From NCBI RefSeq assembly GCF_000709345.1, contig NZ_KL448323.1, positions 1,272,912-1,336,911 on the forward strand: DNA of 64,000 bases. Reading direction: 5' to 3'. This DNA is from Polaromonas glacialis. Lineage in GTDB: Bacteria; Pseudomonadota; Gammaproteobacteria; Burkholderiales; Burkholderiaceae_C. Numbering within the stretch: the first letter of the stretch is position 1; every line of letters starts with the position of its first letter. The position numbers and the translations under genes are program-made. Below the pieces are notes generated by a model. That model was not told the origin of the DNA, did not search any database, and saw nothing but the letters and a program-made list of their open reading frames with translations. This document shows, one piece after another, positions 41,152 to 53,604 of this stretch.

Positions 41152-42035
41152 GACCTGGCCGTGGCGTTCATCCATCCCTTTTCAACCACCGCCTGCAGGA
41201 CGCACTGCCAGACAGCATCACGCGCCACGGAAGCATCAATCCGCGCGAAGCGTTCAACATGCTCGCGCTGACGGTCCGCATAGCCTTGAGCTACACGGCG
41301 AAAAAACTCCACCGGCTGCGATTCAAACCTATCGGGAACGCGAGAACCCGCCAGGCGCAAGGCGGCATCCTCCGGCGGCAGGTCAAACCAGATCGTCAGG
41401 TCGGGCTCGATCACCGTTTCAACCTCGGGCTTCATTGGCTGATTGCCCGCCGGGTCGCCCAGCAGGCCTTCGTCGGCCTGCACCCAGCGCTCAAGCGTTG
41501 CCAGCACTCCCAGATCAAATCCGCGCCCGGCGCCCTGGTAGGCAAAGGTCGCGTCGGTGAAACGGTCGCACAGCACCACTTCGCCCCGCAGGAGCGCGGG
41601 CGCGATCACACGCACCACATGGTCGCGCCGGGCCGCAAAGATCAGCAGCGACTCGGTCAACGGGTCCATTGCCTCTTCGAGTACAAGGCTGCGCAGCTTT
41701 TCAGCGAGCAAGGTGCCGCCTGGTTCGCGCGTGAGCGTGACCGCCCGGCCTTCGGACCGGAAGGCATGGGCCAGGCCGTCGATGTGCGTTGATTTTCCGG
41801 CGCCGTCGATGCCTTCAAAACTGATGAATACGCCCTGGGAATGCGAAGGCCGCCGCGCCAGGCTTTCTCCATCAGGGCCAGCCCCAATGGGGAGCAGCAC
41901 AGAACTTGTAGCGTCAGGCAATGCAGAAGCCTCTTCCATACCAGCAGGGGCCGCGGAACCGGCTTCGCCGGGCCGCAGGCGCAGCGCCCCCTCGGGGGGC
42001 AGCGCAGTACGCGAAGCGACAAGCGTGGGGGTCAT
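41148..42035 (-). CDS. tmk: Thymidylate kinase with repeat-derived N-terminal extension
   Basis: A 295-residue protein; the kinase itself starts near residue 68 ([18 protein letters not shown]-loop 74-82), with TREPGGT (100-106), [17 protein letters not shown] and a LID region near RVPDRFESQ. It phosphorylates dTMP to dTDP. Normal Tmk has about 205-215 residues. The first 68 residues here are encoded mostly by a GC-rich palindromic repeat (41951-42030) of a kind scattered in Comamonadaceae genomes. No convincing internal start with an RBS was found, so the extension may be translated. It begins two bases after mltG. Confidence 0.9.
   Translation of the reverse strand: MTPTLVASRTALPPEGALRLRPGEAGSAAPAGMEEASALPDATSSVLLPIGAGPDGESLARRPSHSQGVFISFEGIDGAGKSTHIDGLAHAFRSEGRAVTLTREPGGTLLAEKLRSLVLEEAMDPLTESLLIFAARRDHVVRVIAPALLRGEVVLCDRFTDATFAYQGAGRGFDLGVLATLERWVQADEGLLGDPAGNQPMKPEVETVIEPDLTIWFDLPPEDAALRLAGSRVPDRFESQPVEFFRRVAQGYADRQREHVERFARIDASVARDAVWQCVLQAVVEKGWMNATARS
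41951..42030. repeat. Comamonadaceae-type GC-rich palindromic repeat in the 5' end of tmk
   Basis: It contains GCCCCC-TCG-GGGGGC (41986-42000) and CCGGC-TTC-GCCGG (41959-41971). The stretch around the first palindrome, with CGCAGTACGCGAAGC after it, is one I recall from many intergenic regions in this family. Confidence 0.6.
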
Positions 42036-42037
42036 AT

Positions 42038-43045
42038 CTATCGGCCTCGAATGTATTTGTTGACGGCGCGGTTGTGCCCGTCAAGGTTTTCGCTGAACTC
42101 GCTGGTGCCGTCACCGCGCGAGACAAAATAAAGCGCCTTGGTCGGTGCCGGCTGGACTGCCGCCAGCAAGGCGGCCTTGCCTGGCATGGCAATCGGCGTT
42201 GGCGGAAGGCCCGTTCGGGTGTAGGTGTTGTAAGGCGTGTCCTGCTGGAGATCGCGTTTGCGCAGGTTGCCATCAAACCGGGCGCCCATGCCGTAAATCA
42301 CGGTCGGGTCCGTCTGCAAGGGCATGCCGATGCGAAGGCGGTTGATGAAGACGCCGCCAATCTGTCCACGGTCCGTGGGCTTGCCGGTTTCCTTTTCGAC
42401 AATGCTGGCCAGGATGAGCGCCTCGTCGGGAGACTTGAGCGGCGTCTCCAGGCTGCGCAAACTCCAGGCGGCTTCGAGTCGCCGATCCATGGCGCGTGCG
42501 GCGCGCTTGAGCACGGCCAGATCGCTGGCGCCCTTGGCATAGGTATAGGTGTCGGGGAAAAAACGGCCTTCAGGATGGACGCCTGGCTTTCCCAGCTTTT
42601 CCATGATGATTTCCGGGCTTAGCGCAAGCGTGTCGGGCGTTAGCTGCTCTGCTTTTTGTAGTGCCTGAAGAACCTGGCTGAAGGTCCATCCTTCAACCAG
42701 TGTGACATTTTTTAGCGTTTCCTCACCGCGAACCAGCATGCTCAAAAGTCTTCGGGGCGAGGTGCCGGGAACAATTTCATAACTGCCAGCCTTGATGAGC
42801 CGGGCTTGTCCCGAAAAACGAAACCAGGCCTGCAGCAGCAGCACCGGCACGTCCGCGCCGCTGGCCACCACGGCGTCAGCGACGCCATTGGCCGTGGTGC
42901 CGTGCTCGATTTCAAGGTCCACGACCTGGCTTCCCGGTTGCAGCCGCAGCAGCATGGGCTCGTGCAGCCACCACAGGGCCGCGCCGAACAGCAGCAGCGC
43001 TGCGATAAACAGCAAGATCAATAAACTTGTAAAAACACGACGCAC
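42038..43045 (-). CDS. mltG: Endolytic murein transglycosylase MltG
   Basis: A 335-residue YceG-family protein. An N-terminal membrane anchor (residues 5-27) is followed by a LysM-like region (about 40-110) and the catalytic domain with Glu217 in ASIVEKETG, plus [19 protein letters not shown] and [18 protein letters not shown]. It cuts nascent glycan strands and sets their length. It heads the minus-strand cluster mltG-tmk-holB. Confidence 0.94.
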   Translation of the reverse strand: MRRVFTSLLILLFIAALLLFGAALWWLHEPMLLRLQPGSQVVDLEIEHGTTANGVADAVVASGADVPVLLLQAWFRFSGQARLIKAGSYEIVPGTSPRRLLSMLVRGEETLKNVTLVEGWTFSQVLQALQKAEQLTPDTLALSPEIIMEKLGKPGVHPEGRFFPDTYTYAKGASDLAVLKRAARAMDRRLEAAWSLRSLETPLKSPDEALILASIVEKETGKPTDRGQIGGVFINRLRIGMPLQTDPTVIYGMGARFDGNLRKRDLQQDTPYNTYTRTGLPPTPIAMPGKAALLAAVQPAPTKALYFVSRGDGTSEFSENLDGHNRAVNKYIRGR

Positions 43046-43130
43046 GACCCAGCTACCTTTTCAACATCCACAGCACTAAACACCGGGCAATGATAATTCA
43101 GGCCATCTTCACCCTTACAGCGAATGCCTC

Positions 43131-44090
43131 ATGACCATGACCAGTTCAGTCCCTCCAATTTCTGGCGTCGTCAAGCTGACGCATCTCGCGATCATCCGCG
43201 CCGCCGGCGAAGACGCCGTCAAGTTCCTGCAGGGCCAGTTGACACAGGACGTCGCGCAGCTGGATCTGACGCAGGCCCGGCTCGCGGCATTTTGCAATGC
43301 CAAGGGACGGATGCAGGCCAGTTTTGTCCTGTTCAAGCGCAGCCCGGAAGAAGTCCTGCTGGTGTGCAGTCGCGACCTTCTGGCCGCCACGCTCAAGCGG
43401 CTGTCGATGTTCGTGATGCGCGCAAAGGCAAAACTCACCGATGCCAGTGATGATTTCCTGCTTTATGGCCTCACGGGAAACGCTATTGATTCCATAGCAT
43501 CCAGCACACAGCCTGCCTGGACCAAGGTTGATATTGATGAGGCAAACCTGATTTTTCTTTATCCCGGTGCCGGACAGGCGCGAGCAATCTGGTGCGCGCC
43601 CGCCGGTTGTCTCCAGCCAGAAGGTGAGCCCATCGACCTGGAAATGTGGAACTGGCTTGAAGTGCAATCGGGAATTGCCATGATCAGCCCGCCGGTTTTC
43701 GAGTCCTTCGTGCCGCAAATGCTCAACTATGAATCGGTCGGCGGCGTGAATTTCAAGAAAGGCTGCTACCCCGGACAGGAAATCGTTGCACGCAGCCAGT
43801 TTCGCGGCACGCTCAAGCGCCGTGCCTATCTGGTACATACCGATACCGATGCGGCGCCTGCGCCAGGGCAGGAAGTCTTCCATGCGCAAGACAGCGATCA
43901 GCCTTGCGGTCTGGTGGCGGCTTGCGCCGCGCATCCGGCTGGCGGTTTCGATGCGATCGTGTCGATTCAAACCGCTGCGGCGGCTGATGCGACAGCGCAT
44001 ACCGGGGACAGGCGCTTGACGCTGGGCAGCGCGGCAGGCCCGGCCCTGGCGCTGCTGCCGCTGCCCTACCCTTTGCTTGAAGATATCTGA
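43131..44090 (+). CDS. ygfZ: Folate-binding protein YgfZ
   Basis: A 319-residue GcvT-like protein that supports iron-sulfur enzymes such as MiaB through folate. The signature K-G-C-Y-P-G-Q-E lies near residues 211-218 (KKGCYPGQEIVARSQFRG), and the N-terminal part has HLAIIRAAGEDAVKFLQGQLTQD. It diverges from mltG, the common arrangement in this group. A GCTAT/ATAGC inverted repeat (43482-43498) sits in frame and codes AIDSIA. Confidence 0.92.
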   Translation: MTMTSSVPPISGVVKLTHLAIIRAAGEDAVKFLQGQLTQDVAQLDLTQARLAAFCNAKGRMQASFVLFKRSPEEVLLVCSRDLLAATLKRLSMFVMRAKAKLTDASDDFLLYGLTGNAIDSIASSTQPAWTKVDIDEANLIFLYPGAGQARAIWCAPAGCLQPEGEPIDLEMWNWLEVQSGIAMISPPVFESFVPQMLNYESVGGVNFKKGCYPGQEIVARSQFRGTLKRRAYLVHTDTDAAPAPGQEVFHAQDSDQPCGLVAACAAHPAGGFDAIVSIQTAAAADATAHTGDRRLTLGSAAGPALALLPLPYPLLEDI

Positions 44091-44114
44091 AGCCATGTCG
44101 CGAAAGGCTTGTGG

Positions 44115-44966
44115 ATGTGCCTGATTGCGTTCGCCATTGGCGCGTCAAAGCGCTGGCCCCTGGTGATTGCCTCCAATCGTGACGAAATCCTGGAACGCCC
44201 AACGCTGCCGCTGGACTACTGGAAAACGGCTTGCGGGCAGGAAATCATTTCTGGACGCGATCTGCGCGCAGGTGGAACCTGGCTGGGAATGACACCGGCT
44301 GGGCGGGTGGCATTCCTGACCAATGTGCGCGAAGCCGGGCCAAAGCTTGCCACGTTTTCGCGGGGTGAACTGGTGACACGCTGGCTCGAAAGCCACAGCG
44401 ATGCCGCAGCATTTGCTGCCTCGCTTGAAAAGGACAAGCACCAGTACGGCGGGTTCAACTTGGTGCTGGGTGATGTGCGGCGAAATGCCTGGACGTGGAT
44501 GACGAACCGATCGCTGGCATCTGTTGCCGGCTGGCATTTCGAAACGCTGGCACCTGGTGTGTACGGGCTGTCGAACGCAGCGCTGGATACGCCATGGCCC
44601 AAGACATTGGCGCTGAAAAACGCATTGATGGCGGCGTTGCAACAAGAAGCTACGTCCAATTCGCAGGATGATTCATGGCAAGGCCCTCTCTGGGCGGCGC
44701 TTGGTAATCGCGAACAAGCCCCGATTTACAGTTTGCCTACAACCGGGGTTTCCGAGGCGATGGAAGCGGCCTTGTCCAGCGCATTTGTGGATTTTCCTGA
44801 ACATGGCTATGGCACGCGGAGTAGCACGGTGCTGGTGGCTAGCAGGATGTTAGATCCTCTTGCAAGTAAATCCCTGCGGATCGACATGATGGAGCAGACG
44901 CATCTGCGCTCGTCTGTTGATGAGACTCCTGCTATATCCAGCATTTCCTTCAATTTCCCCTGCTGA
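44115..44966 (+). CDS. NRDE family (TANGO2-like) protein
   Basis: A 283-residue protein. ATG 44115 is chosen over a TTG two codons earlier because the family begins Met-Cys, and here it reads MCLIAFA. The Cys may be an N-terminal nucleophile or a functional residue. The naming motif NRDE is at 20-23 (ASNRDEILERP), followed by GGTWLGM and NVREAG. The eukaryotic homologue TANGO2 is linked to heme or lipid handling; the bacterial role is unclear. It follows ygfZ by 24 bases. Confidence 0.85.
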   Translation: MCLIAFAIGASKRWPLVIASNRDEILERPTLPLDYWKTACGQEIISGRDLRAGGTWLGMTPAGRVAFLTNVREAGPKLATFSRGELVTRWLESHSDAAAFAASLEKDKHQYGGFNLVLGDVRRNAWTWMTNRSLASVAGWHFETLAPGVYGLSNAALDTPWPKTLALKNALMAALQQEATSNSQDDSWQGPLWAALGNREQAPIYSLPTTGVSEAMEAALSSAFVDFPEHGYGTRSSTVLVASRMLDPLASKSLRIDMMEQTHLRSSVDETPAISSISFNFPC

Positions 44967-45039
44967 TTTTTCGGCTTATTTTCTATATTTTTGTAGATTA
45001 CATTCCAAGCAAAAATGAGAGCCCTCGAATCCTGATGCC

Positions 45040-45897
45040 TCAAAGCGGCTTGAACATTTCCCTCTGCGCAATGCCCGCCTCCATAAAAGGTTCTCCGCGC
45101 ACCATAAAACCTTCACGCAGATAAAACCCTTCGGCACTGCGTTGCGCATGCAGCATGACTTCGTGATCACCGCGTTGCCGGGCCGCACCGACCAGCGCTT
45201 TCAGAACGGCCTGGCCGATGCCCTCGCCCCGCAAGGCGCGATGCACCGCCAGGCGGCCTATCTTGCCCAAAGCGTTGCCTTGACTGACCAGCCGGCCTGT
45301 TGCAATGCCCTGCCCCAAGGCATTGAACGCCACGGCATGCAAGGCTGAACGGTCAGCTTCATCGCATTCGCTTTCAAGCGCAATGCCCTGCTCTTGCACA
45401 AACACAAGCCCTCGGATTCCTGCGGCAGCCAACCCCAGTTCCGCCCAGTCGCCAAGCTTGACCTCAAGAATCGACTCGCCCGCCTCGAAACGCTGGACCA
45501 GGCTGCGCAGGCCATGCGGCACAGGACGGGAAGTCTGCGACGCCGGGTCGGCAAACACATACACGAGTTCACAGGTGATCAGCAATTCCTCGCCCCTGAA
45601 AATCGCGCCGGTAAAAACCATCGATGAATTACCGATCCGTTCGCACTTCAGCCCCACGGCAAGCCGGTCGTCAAAGCGCGCCGAGGCGTGGTATTCGACG
45701 CTGGCCTTCTTCACATACAGTTCGCCGCCCAACTGAGCCATGGCCTCCTCGTAGGGAAGCGCCAGGGCACGCCAATAGTCCGTGATGGCGGTGTCGAAAT
45801 ACATCAGGTAGTGCGCGTTGAACACGATCTTTTGCATGTCCACCTCGGCCCAGCGCACGCGCAGGCGATGAACCAGCCGGAATTCAGACAGTTTCAT
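45040..45897 (-). CDS. Acyl-CoA thioesterase fused to GNAT acetyltransferase
   Basis: A 285-residue fusion. Residues 1-135 are a YbgC/FadM-type hotdog thioesterase (RWAEVDMQKIVFNAHYLMYFD, catalytic Asp20). Residues 140-285 are a GNAT domain of the ElaA-like type, with RLVSQGNALGKIGRLAVHRALRGEGIGQAVLKAL as strand 4 and the acetyl-CoA loop, and an AEGFYLREGF end motif. The esterase gene next to it overlaps by ATGA (45894-45897). Substrates unknown. Both domains bind CoA derivatives, so they may work on one pathway. Confidence 0.85.
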   Translation of the reverse strand: MKLSEFRLVHRLRVRWAEVDMQKIVFNAHYLMYFDTAITDYWRALALPYEEAMAQLGGELYVKKASVEYHASARFDDRLAVGLKCERIGNSSMVFTGAIFRGEELLITCELVYVFADPASQTSRPVPHGLRSLVQRFEAGESILEVKLGDWAELGLAAAGIRGLVFVQEQGIALESECDEADRSALHAVAFNALGQGIATGRLVSQGNALGKIGRLAVHRALRGEGIGQAVLKALVGAARQRGDHEVMLHAQRSAEGFYLREGFMVRGEPFMEAGIAQREMFKPL

Positions 45898-46859
45898 GAT
45901 CGATGTTTCAGGTGAAAGGCATGGCGCAACGCCCGGGCGGCGTCGGCATGGGCATGGCGCGCCTCGGGAAGGATGCGGCCCATCTTGATGAATTCATGGG
46001 TCACGCCCCGGTAGATCTCCAGGTCCACCGGCACGCCGGCGGCGCGCAGCTTGTCGGCATACATCAGCCCTTCATCGACCAGCGGATCGCATTCAGCCAG
46101 CCCGAACCAGGCCGGCGCCGCATTGTCCACATGATCCGCATTGAGCGGTGCGAAACGCCAGTCCTCGCGGTCTGCCGGGCCGCGCAAATAATGATTGAAA
46201 AACCAGGTGATGTCCGCTTCATCGAGCACAAAACCCTTGGCAAACCTGCGGTGCGAAGCCGTATCCTGACGGGAGGCGCAACCGGGGTAGAAAAGCAGCT
46301 GCAGCGCCAGTGGCAGGCCGGCATCCCGGGCCATCAGGGCGCACATCGCGGCCAGCGTGCCGCCCGCGCTGTCGCCGCCAACGGCCAGATGACCAGCGTC
46401 CAGCCCGAGTTCAGCGGCGTGGCCGGCCAGCCATTGCAGCGAATCCCAGGCATCATGGGCCGCCACCGGAAACTGGTGCTCGGGTGCCAGCCGGTAATCC
46501 ACCGACACGACGGCGCAGCCCGCCAGATGGCTGAGCTGGCGACACAACCCGTCATGGGTGGCGATGCTGCCGATGGTGAAGCCGCCGCCGTGAAAGTACA
46601 GCAGCACCGGCAGTTTTTCGGCCGACGGCGCATACAGCCGCGCGGGCACGCAATGTCCATCGCGCGCCGGAATGGAGAAATCCCGAACCAGCGCCAGCAC
46701 AGGCTTTGCAATTTCCAGCACGCCCGATCCGGCTTCGTACGAAGCGCGGGCCTGGCCGGGTGAGAGGGTGTAAAACGGCGGGCGATTGGCGCGCGCCATG
46801 CGCACAAGAACATCGCGCATGGGCGGCGTCAGCAGGCTTTCTGGGGAGCGGAAATGCAT
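45894..46859 (-). CDS. Alpha/beta hydrolase, hormone-sensitive lipase family
   Basis: A 321-residue esterase. The oxyanion motif HGGG is at 90-93, the nucleophile Ser164 in GDSAGG (162-167), the acid in ECDPLVDEG near 260 and the His in VTHEF near 290. Residues 1-60 form the cap. Substrates are probably short acyl esters. It forms a two-gene unit with the thioesterase-GNAT gene downstream. Confidence 0.9.
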   Translation of the reverse strand: MHFRSPESLLTPPMRDVLVRMARANRPPFYTLSPGQARASYEAGSGVLEIAKPVLALVRDFSIPARDGHCVPARLYAPSAEKLPVLLYFHGGGFTIGSIATHDGLCRQLSHLAGCAVVSVDYRLAPEHQFPVAAHDAWDSLQWLAGHAAELGLDAGHLAVGGDSAGGTLAAMCALMARDAGLPLALQLLFYPGCASRQDTASHRRFAKGFVLDEADITWFFNHYLRGPADREDWRFAPLNADHVDNAAPAWFGLAECDPLVDEGLMYADKLRAAGVPVDLEIYRGVTHEFIKMGRILPEARHAHADAARALRHAFHLKHRS

Positions 46860-47025
46860 TTAGACGAACGATACGGAAAAAATCGGTGGGATGGGCACCG
46901 CTGCAAGGCTTATCGCCAAAGTGACCGCCATCAGGGTTTGCTTGTAATTCAAGGTCGGCTCCAGCCTTTAAAGTAAGGTTCACGTCAACAGCTTCGCATC
47001 GTACAACGCAGAAAGACACGCAACC

Positions 47026-48162
47026 ATGGCCTTTATCTACTACGTCACCCAGGTCCAGTTTGAATTTAGCGCCATCAGGCTGCTCAAGCAGGAATGCGAA
47101 CGTGTCGGCATCAAGCGCCCCCTCATCGTGACCGACCCGGGCGTCAAGGCGGCGGGCATCCTGCAAAAGGCGCTGGACGCCCTGCCCGGCCTGCGTGTGG
47201 CGGTGTATGACCAGACGCCCTCCAACCCGACCGAAGCGGCGGTACTTGCTGCGGCCGAACTCTACCAGGCCAGCGGCTGCGACGGCCTGATCGCCGTGGG
47301 CGGCGGTTCGGCCATCGACTGCGCCAAGGGCGTGGCGATTGCCGCGACGCACGAAGGTCCGCTGACGAGTTACGCCACCATAGAAGGAGGCTCGGCCAGA
47401 ATCACCGCAAGCGTCGCCCCCTTGATCGCCGTACCCACCACCAGCGGCACCGGCAGCGAGGTGGCGCGCGGCGCCATCATCATCGTCGGCGACCATCGCA
47501 AGCTTGGCTTTCATTCCTGGCACCTGGTGCCGAAAACCGCGATTTGCGACCCTGAACTGACACTTGGCCTGCCGCCCCGCCTGACGGCCGCCACCGGCAT
47601 GGATGCGATTGCGCACTGCATGGAGACCTTCATGTCGGCCGCCTTCAACCCGCCGGCAGACGGCATCGCGCTCGACGGCCTGGAGCGCGGCTGGGCGCAT
47701 ATTGAGCGCGCGACGCGCGACGGCAGCGACCGCGAGGCGCGGCTGAACATGATGAGTGCGTCGATGCAGGGCGCCATGGCCTTCCAGAAGGGCCTGGGCT
47801 GCGTGCATTCGCTCAGCCACAGCCTGGGCGGCGTGGACCCGCGCCTACACCACGGCTCGCTCAATGCGGTGTTTCTGCCGGCTGTGGTGCGCTTCAATGC
47901 GGGGGCTGAATCGATGCAGAAGGAACTTCGCCTGGTGCGCATGGCGCGCGTCATGGGATTGACGTCGGGCAGCGAGATTCCCGACGCCATCAAGGCCATG
48001 AATGCGCGCCTCGGGCTGGCGGGCGGACTGGCTGAAATGGGCGTGCAGCGCGAGCAGTTCGGCCAGATCATCGAAGGGGCGCTGGCCGACCATTGCCACC
48101 TGACCAATCCGCGCCTGGCCAGCGCGCAGGACTACGAGGCGATGCTGGAAGATTCGATGTAA
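47026..48162 (+). CDS. Iron-containing alcohol dehydrogenase
   Basis: A 378-residue group III dehydrogenase. GGGSAIDCAKG (92-102) and PTTSGTGSEV (near 137-146) are the nucleotide-binding motifs. The metal site has GMDAIAHCMETF (Asp and His), CVHSLSHSLGG and a following HH. NAD(P)+-dependent oxidation of an alcohol or gamma-hydroxy acid is likely, but the substrate is unknown. The CoA-transferase gene follows 93 bases on, as expected for a hydroxyacid pathway; this link is inference. Confidence 0.9.
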   Translation: MAFIYYVTQVQFEFSAIRLLKQECERVGIKRPLIVTDPGVKAAGILQKALDALPGLRVAVYDQTPSNPTEAAVLAAAELYQASGCDGLIAVGGGSAIDCAKGVAIAATHEGPLTSYATIEGGSARITASVAPLIAVPTTSGTGSEVARGAIIIVGDHRKLGFHSWHLVPKTAICDPELTLGLPPRLTAATGMDAIAHCMETFMSAAFNPPADGIALDGLERGWAHIERATRDGSDREARLNMMSASMQGAMAFQKGLGCVHSLSHSLGGVDPRLHHGSLNAVFLPAVVRFNAGAESMQKELRLVRMARVMGLTSGSEIPDAIKAMNARLGLAGGLAEMGVQREQFGQIIEGALADHCHLTNPRLASAQDYEAMLEDSM

Positions 48163-48255
48163 CCGGTCGCCCGCCCGCACAAGGCGTGGTTTTCCCGGTG
48201 ACACCCGCCGGGCGGATCGACTGATGATGGAACACCCAGCCCTGCGAAAGCCCGC

Positions 48256-50229
48256 ATGCACCACCACTTCAATGAGTCCAGCCCCGCCGGCGCCCGGCGC
48301 AACAAGGTCGTCAGCGCGGCCGATGCGGTCCGACTGATCCATGACGGCGACACCGTGGCCACCGGCGGCTTCGTCGGCATCGGCTTTGCCGAAACCATCG
48401 CCGTGGCGCTGGAGCAGCGCTTCCTCGACACGCAGGCGGAAACCGGATGCGGCGCGCCGCGCAAGCTGACGCTGGTGTATGCCGCCGGCCAGGGCGATGG
48501 CGGCAAGCGCGGTCTAAACCACCTCGGCCATGCCGGCATGGTCAGGCGCGTGATTGGCGGCCACTGGGGGCTGGTGCCGGCCCTGCAAAAACTCGCGGTC
48601 GACAACCTGATCGAAGCCTACAACCTGCCGCAAGGCGTGATCACCCACCTGTTTCGCGACATTGCCGCCGGAAAGCCCGGCACCCTCACCCACGTCGGGC
48701 TCGACACCTTCGTCGATCCGCGCTGGGGCGGCGGCAAGATCAACGCCTGCACCACCGAGGACCTGGTGCGGCTGATGGAAATCGACGGACGCGATTACCT
48801 GTTCTACAAGGCCTTTCCGATCTCGGTCGGCATCATCCGCGCCACCACCGCCGACCTTGAGGGCAACCTGAGCATGGAGCGCGAGGCGCTGACGCTTGAA
48901 GCGCTGGCAATTGCCATGGCGGCGCGCAATTCGGGCGGCATCGTGATTGCCCAGGTCGAGCGCATTGCCGAGCGCGGCACGCTGCATCCGCGCAGCGTCA
49001 AGGTGCCCGGCGTGCTGGTCGATGCCGTGGTGCTGGCCACCGATCCGGCGCACCACATGCAGACGTTTTCCGAGGCCTACAACGCGGCCTATTCCGGTGA
49101 AATCCGCGTGCCGGTCGATTCGCTGCCAGCCATGGCGCTGAATGCGCGCAAGGTGATGGCCCGGCGCGCCGCGCTGGAGCTGCGCGCCAATGACGTGGTC
49201 AACCTGGGCATCGGCATGCCCGAGGGCGTGGCCAGCGTGGCCGCAGAGGAACGCGTCATCGACCTGGTCACGCTGACGGCCGAGCCCGGCGTGATCGGCG
49301 GCATTCCGGCCAGCGGGCTGAGCTTTGGCGCGGCGGTCAATGCCCAGGCGGTGATTGACCAGCCCAGCCAGTTCGACTTCTACGACGGCGGCGGGCTCGA
49401 CATCGCGGTGCTGGGCCTGGCGCAGGCCGACGCCCAGGGCAACCTCAACGTCAGCCGCTTCGGCCCCCGGCTGGCGGGTGCGGGCGGCTTCATCAACATC
49501 AGCCAGAACGCCGGTACCGTCGTGTTCGTGGGAACCTTCACGGCGGGCGACCTGGATGTGCGCGTGCAGGACGGGCGGCTGCACATCCAGCGCGAAGGCA
49601 GCACGCGCAAGTTCGTCGCGCAGGTCGAGCACCGCACCTTCAGCGGCCGCGAGGCCTGCAGGCGCGGCCAGCGCGTGCTCTACGTCACCGAGCGCTGCGT
49701 GTTCAAATTGAAGCCCGGTGGCGGCAATGAAGGCGATAGCAGCCAGGGCCGGCTCGAACTGATCGAGATCGCGCCGGGCATCAACCTGGAACGCGATGTG
49801 CTGGCGCAGATGGACTTCATGCCGGCCATCAGCCCGCAGCTCAGGCTGATGGATGCGGCGCTGTTCCTGGACGAGCCCATCGGACTGCGCCATCGACTGC
49901 TGGCCACGCCGCTGGCGCAGCGCTTCGAGCTGGACCGCGCGCACGGCATGCTGTTCATCAACTTCGAAGGACTGGCGGTGGACAGCGCGGCGGACATCGA
50001 GGCCATCGAACAGCAGCTCACCGCCCTGCTGGCGCCGCTGGAGCCACTGGGAGAGCGCGTGGCGGCGGTGGTCAATTACGACAGCTTCAGCATCCTGCCC
50101 CGGCTGATCGACGACTACTCGGCCATGGTCCAGCGCCTGAGCGCGCGTTACTACAGCCGCGTGACGCGCTACGGAACGGGCGGATTCCTCAAGGCCAGGC
50201 TGGAAGCGCTGAAAACGGCGGCCGGCTGA
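48256..50229 (+). CDS. Acyl-CoA:acetate/3-ketoacid CoA-transferase, alpha-beta fusion
   Basis: A 657-residue class I CoA-transferase with both half-domains in one chain. The alpha part has [13 protein letters not shown] (34-46), the beta part [11 protein letters not shown] (316-326), and the catalytic Glu is Glu343 (TAEPGVIGG). Family members such as YdiF have about 530 residues; here about 130 extra C-terminal residues (from 525) form an additional alpha/beta domain ([23 protein letters not shown]). This longer form is known from betaproteobacteria, as far as I recall. A GTG or other start is not needed: ATG 48256 fits. Confidence 0.9.
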   Translation: MHHHFNESSPAGARRNKVVSAADAVRLIHDGDTVATGGFVGIGFAETIAVALEQRFLDTQAETGCGAPRKLTLVYAAGQGDGGKRGLNHLGHAGMVRRVIGGHWGLVPALQKLAVDNLIEAYNLPQGVITHLFRDIAAGKPGTLTHVGLDTFVDPRWGGGKINACTTEDLVRLMEIDGRDYLFYKAFPISVGIIRATTADLEGNLSMEREALTLEALAIAMAARNSGGIVIAQVERIAERGTLHPRSVKVPGVLVDAVVLATDPAHHMQTFSEAYNAAYSGEIRVPVDSLPAMALNARKVMARRAALELRANDVVNLGIGMPEGVASVAAEERVIDLVTLTAEPGVIGGIPASGLSFGAAVNAQAVIDQPSQFDFYDGGGLDIAVLGLAQADAQGNLNVSRFGPRLAGAGGFINISQNAGTVVFVGTFTAGDLDVRVQDGRLHIQREGSTRKFVAQVEHRTFSGREACRRGQRVLYVTERCVFKLKPGGGNEGDSSQGRLELIEIAPGINLERDVLAQMDFMPAISPQLRLMDAALFLDEPIGLRHRLLATPLAQRFELDRAHGMLFINFEGLAVDSAADIEAIEQQLTALLAPLEPLGERVAAVVNYDSFSILPRLIDDYSAMVQRLSARYYSRVTRYGTGGFLKARLEALKTAAG

Positions 50230-50341
50230 ACCAACCCGTGGCCGAGACCGGGGCTGCCATGCCAGAGCGCATTCGTCTTGCCGAAAAACGTGTTTTCAAG
50301 CATCAAATATGCCTTTCTCGCACGTCCATATTGGTTAAGAA

Positions 50342-50358
50342 GCTATTAATTAAATAGC
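50342..50358. repeat. GCTATT-N5-AATAGC repeat
   Basis: A perfect inverted repeat, GCTATT (50342-50347) and AATAGC (50353-50358), in the gap between the CoA-transferase and tex genes. It belongs to the same family as the copies at 30636, 57445 and 58983. Confidence 0.6.
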
Positions 50359-50378
50359 AAAAACTGTCAGCAGTTTTT
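50359..50378. terminator. Bidirectional terminator between CoA-transferase and tex
   Basis: AAAAACTG (50359-50366) pairs with CAGTTTTT (50371-50378) around TCAG. The T run follows the stem on both strands, and the flanking genes converge. Confidence 0.65.
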
Positions 50379-50462
50379 CTCGCCACGCGGATTAGCAGGG
50401 TGATTTCGTCTCACCAGCCGCAGCCCCGCATCACCTGATTTCGGCGCGATGGATGGCAGGTT

Positions 50463-50479
50463 CCCGGATCAAGTCCGGG
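50463..50479. repeat. REP-like palindrome CCCGGA-N5-TCCGGG
   Basis: The perfect 6-bp stem around TCAAG lies near the end of tex. The core GGATCAAGTCCGG is a dispersed repeat element known from several proteobacteria. Confidence 0.45.
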
Positions 50480-50516
50480 GCAGACTCAGCCCGCAATGAC
50501 CGTAAAAACCGACACG

Positions 50517-52889
<2,373 letters not shown>

Positions 52890-53047
52890 GTGGTGTCGGG
52901 TTGAGGTTTTTTGGCCGGATGCCAGCGCCGACTCCCGTGCCTGCTGACGCCAAAGGGCGGAATTGTCCCACAGTCAAAACCGGCCTGCGCCACCATAATT
53001 TCGGCCTGCGTCCGCGTCATTCATACAAATCAAAAAGGGAGTTCTCC

Positions 53048-53572
53048 ATGCGTTTTCGCACCATTCTTCTGGTTGTCTCCATCTTGCTGCTGGCCGGCTT
53101 CGTCGCCCTGAACGTCGATGTGTTCACCCAGCCCAGCCCCTTGAGCCTGGGTTTCACCACCCTCAACGTGCCGCTTGGTCTGGTGATGCTGGGGCTGCTG
53201 GTGCTCGCGCTGGTCATCTTCCTGGGCAGCACCATCTACATGCAGAGCCGTCATGTACTTGAATCGCGCACCCATACGCGTGAACTCAATGCCCAGCGCG
53301 AACTGGCCGACAAGGCCGAAGCCTCGCGCTTCACCGAACTGCGTTCCTACCTGGAAGCGCAGGTGCTGGCCGAGCAGCAGCGCGAAACTGCCCTGGGAAC
53401 AGTGCTGGCTGACCGTTTCGCCCAGCAGCAGCAAGTCCTGCTGACACGCATGGAGCAGATGGACAACACCCTGGCCGCCTACATGGGCGAACTGGAACAG
53501 CGCCTGGCGCAGCGCAGTGCCGCAACCGTCACCCACACCCTCCCGCACGACAGCAACACCACGTTGAGATAA
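53048..53572 (+). CDS. LapA-domain-like membrane protein
   Basis: A 174-residue protein read from ATG 53048 behind GGGAG (53038-53042); the upstream open frame is ignored. Two membrane segments (residues 4-24 and 42-66) with a short polar loop fit the LapA/DUF1049 type. After that comes a cytoplasmic coiled coil (about 75-160, rich in Glu, Gln, Ala). LapA-like proteins help lipopolysaccharide regulation in enterobacteria; here the role is unknown. Confidence 0.75.
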   Translation: MRFRTILLVVSILLLAGFVALNVDVFTQPSPLSLGFTTLNVPLGLVMLGLLVLALVIFLGSTIYMQSRHVLESRTHTRELNAQRELADKAEASRFTELRSYLEAQVLAEQQRETALGTVLADRFAQQQQVLLTRMEQMDNTLAAYMGELEQRLAQRSAATVTHTLPHDSNTTLR

Positions 53573-53604
53573 GCTTCGGCCATGCTCGACATGGCTGATG
53601 CGGT

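Noticed and set aside
48514-49944. A 476-codon minus-strand frame
   Set aside because: It is antisense to the CoA-transferase gene, has no domain, and its composition is the shadow of the plus-strand codons.
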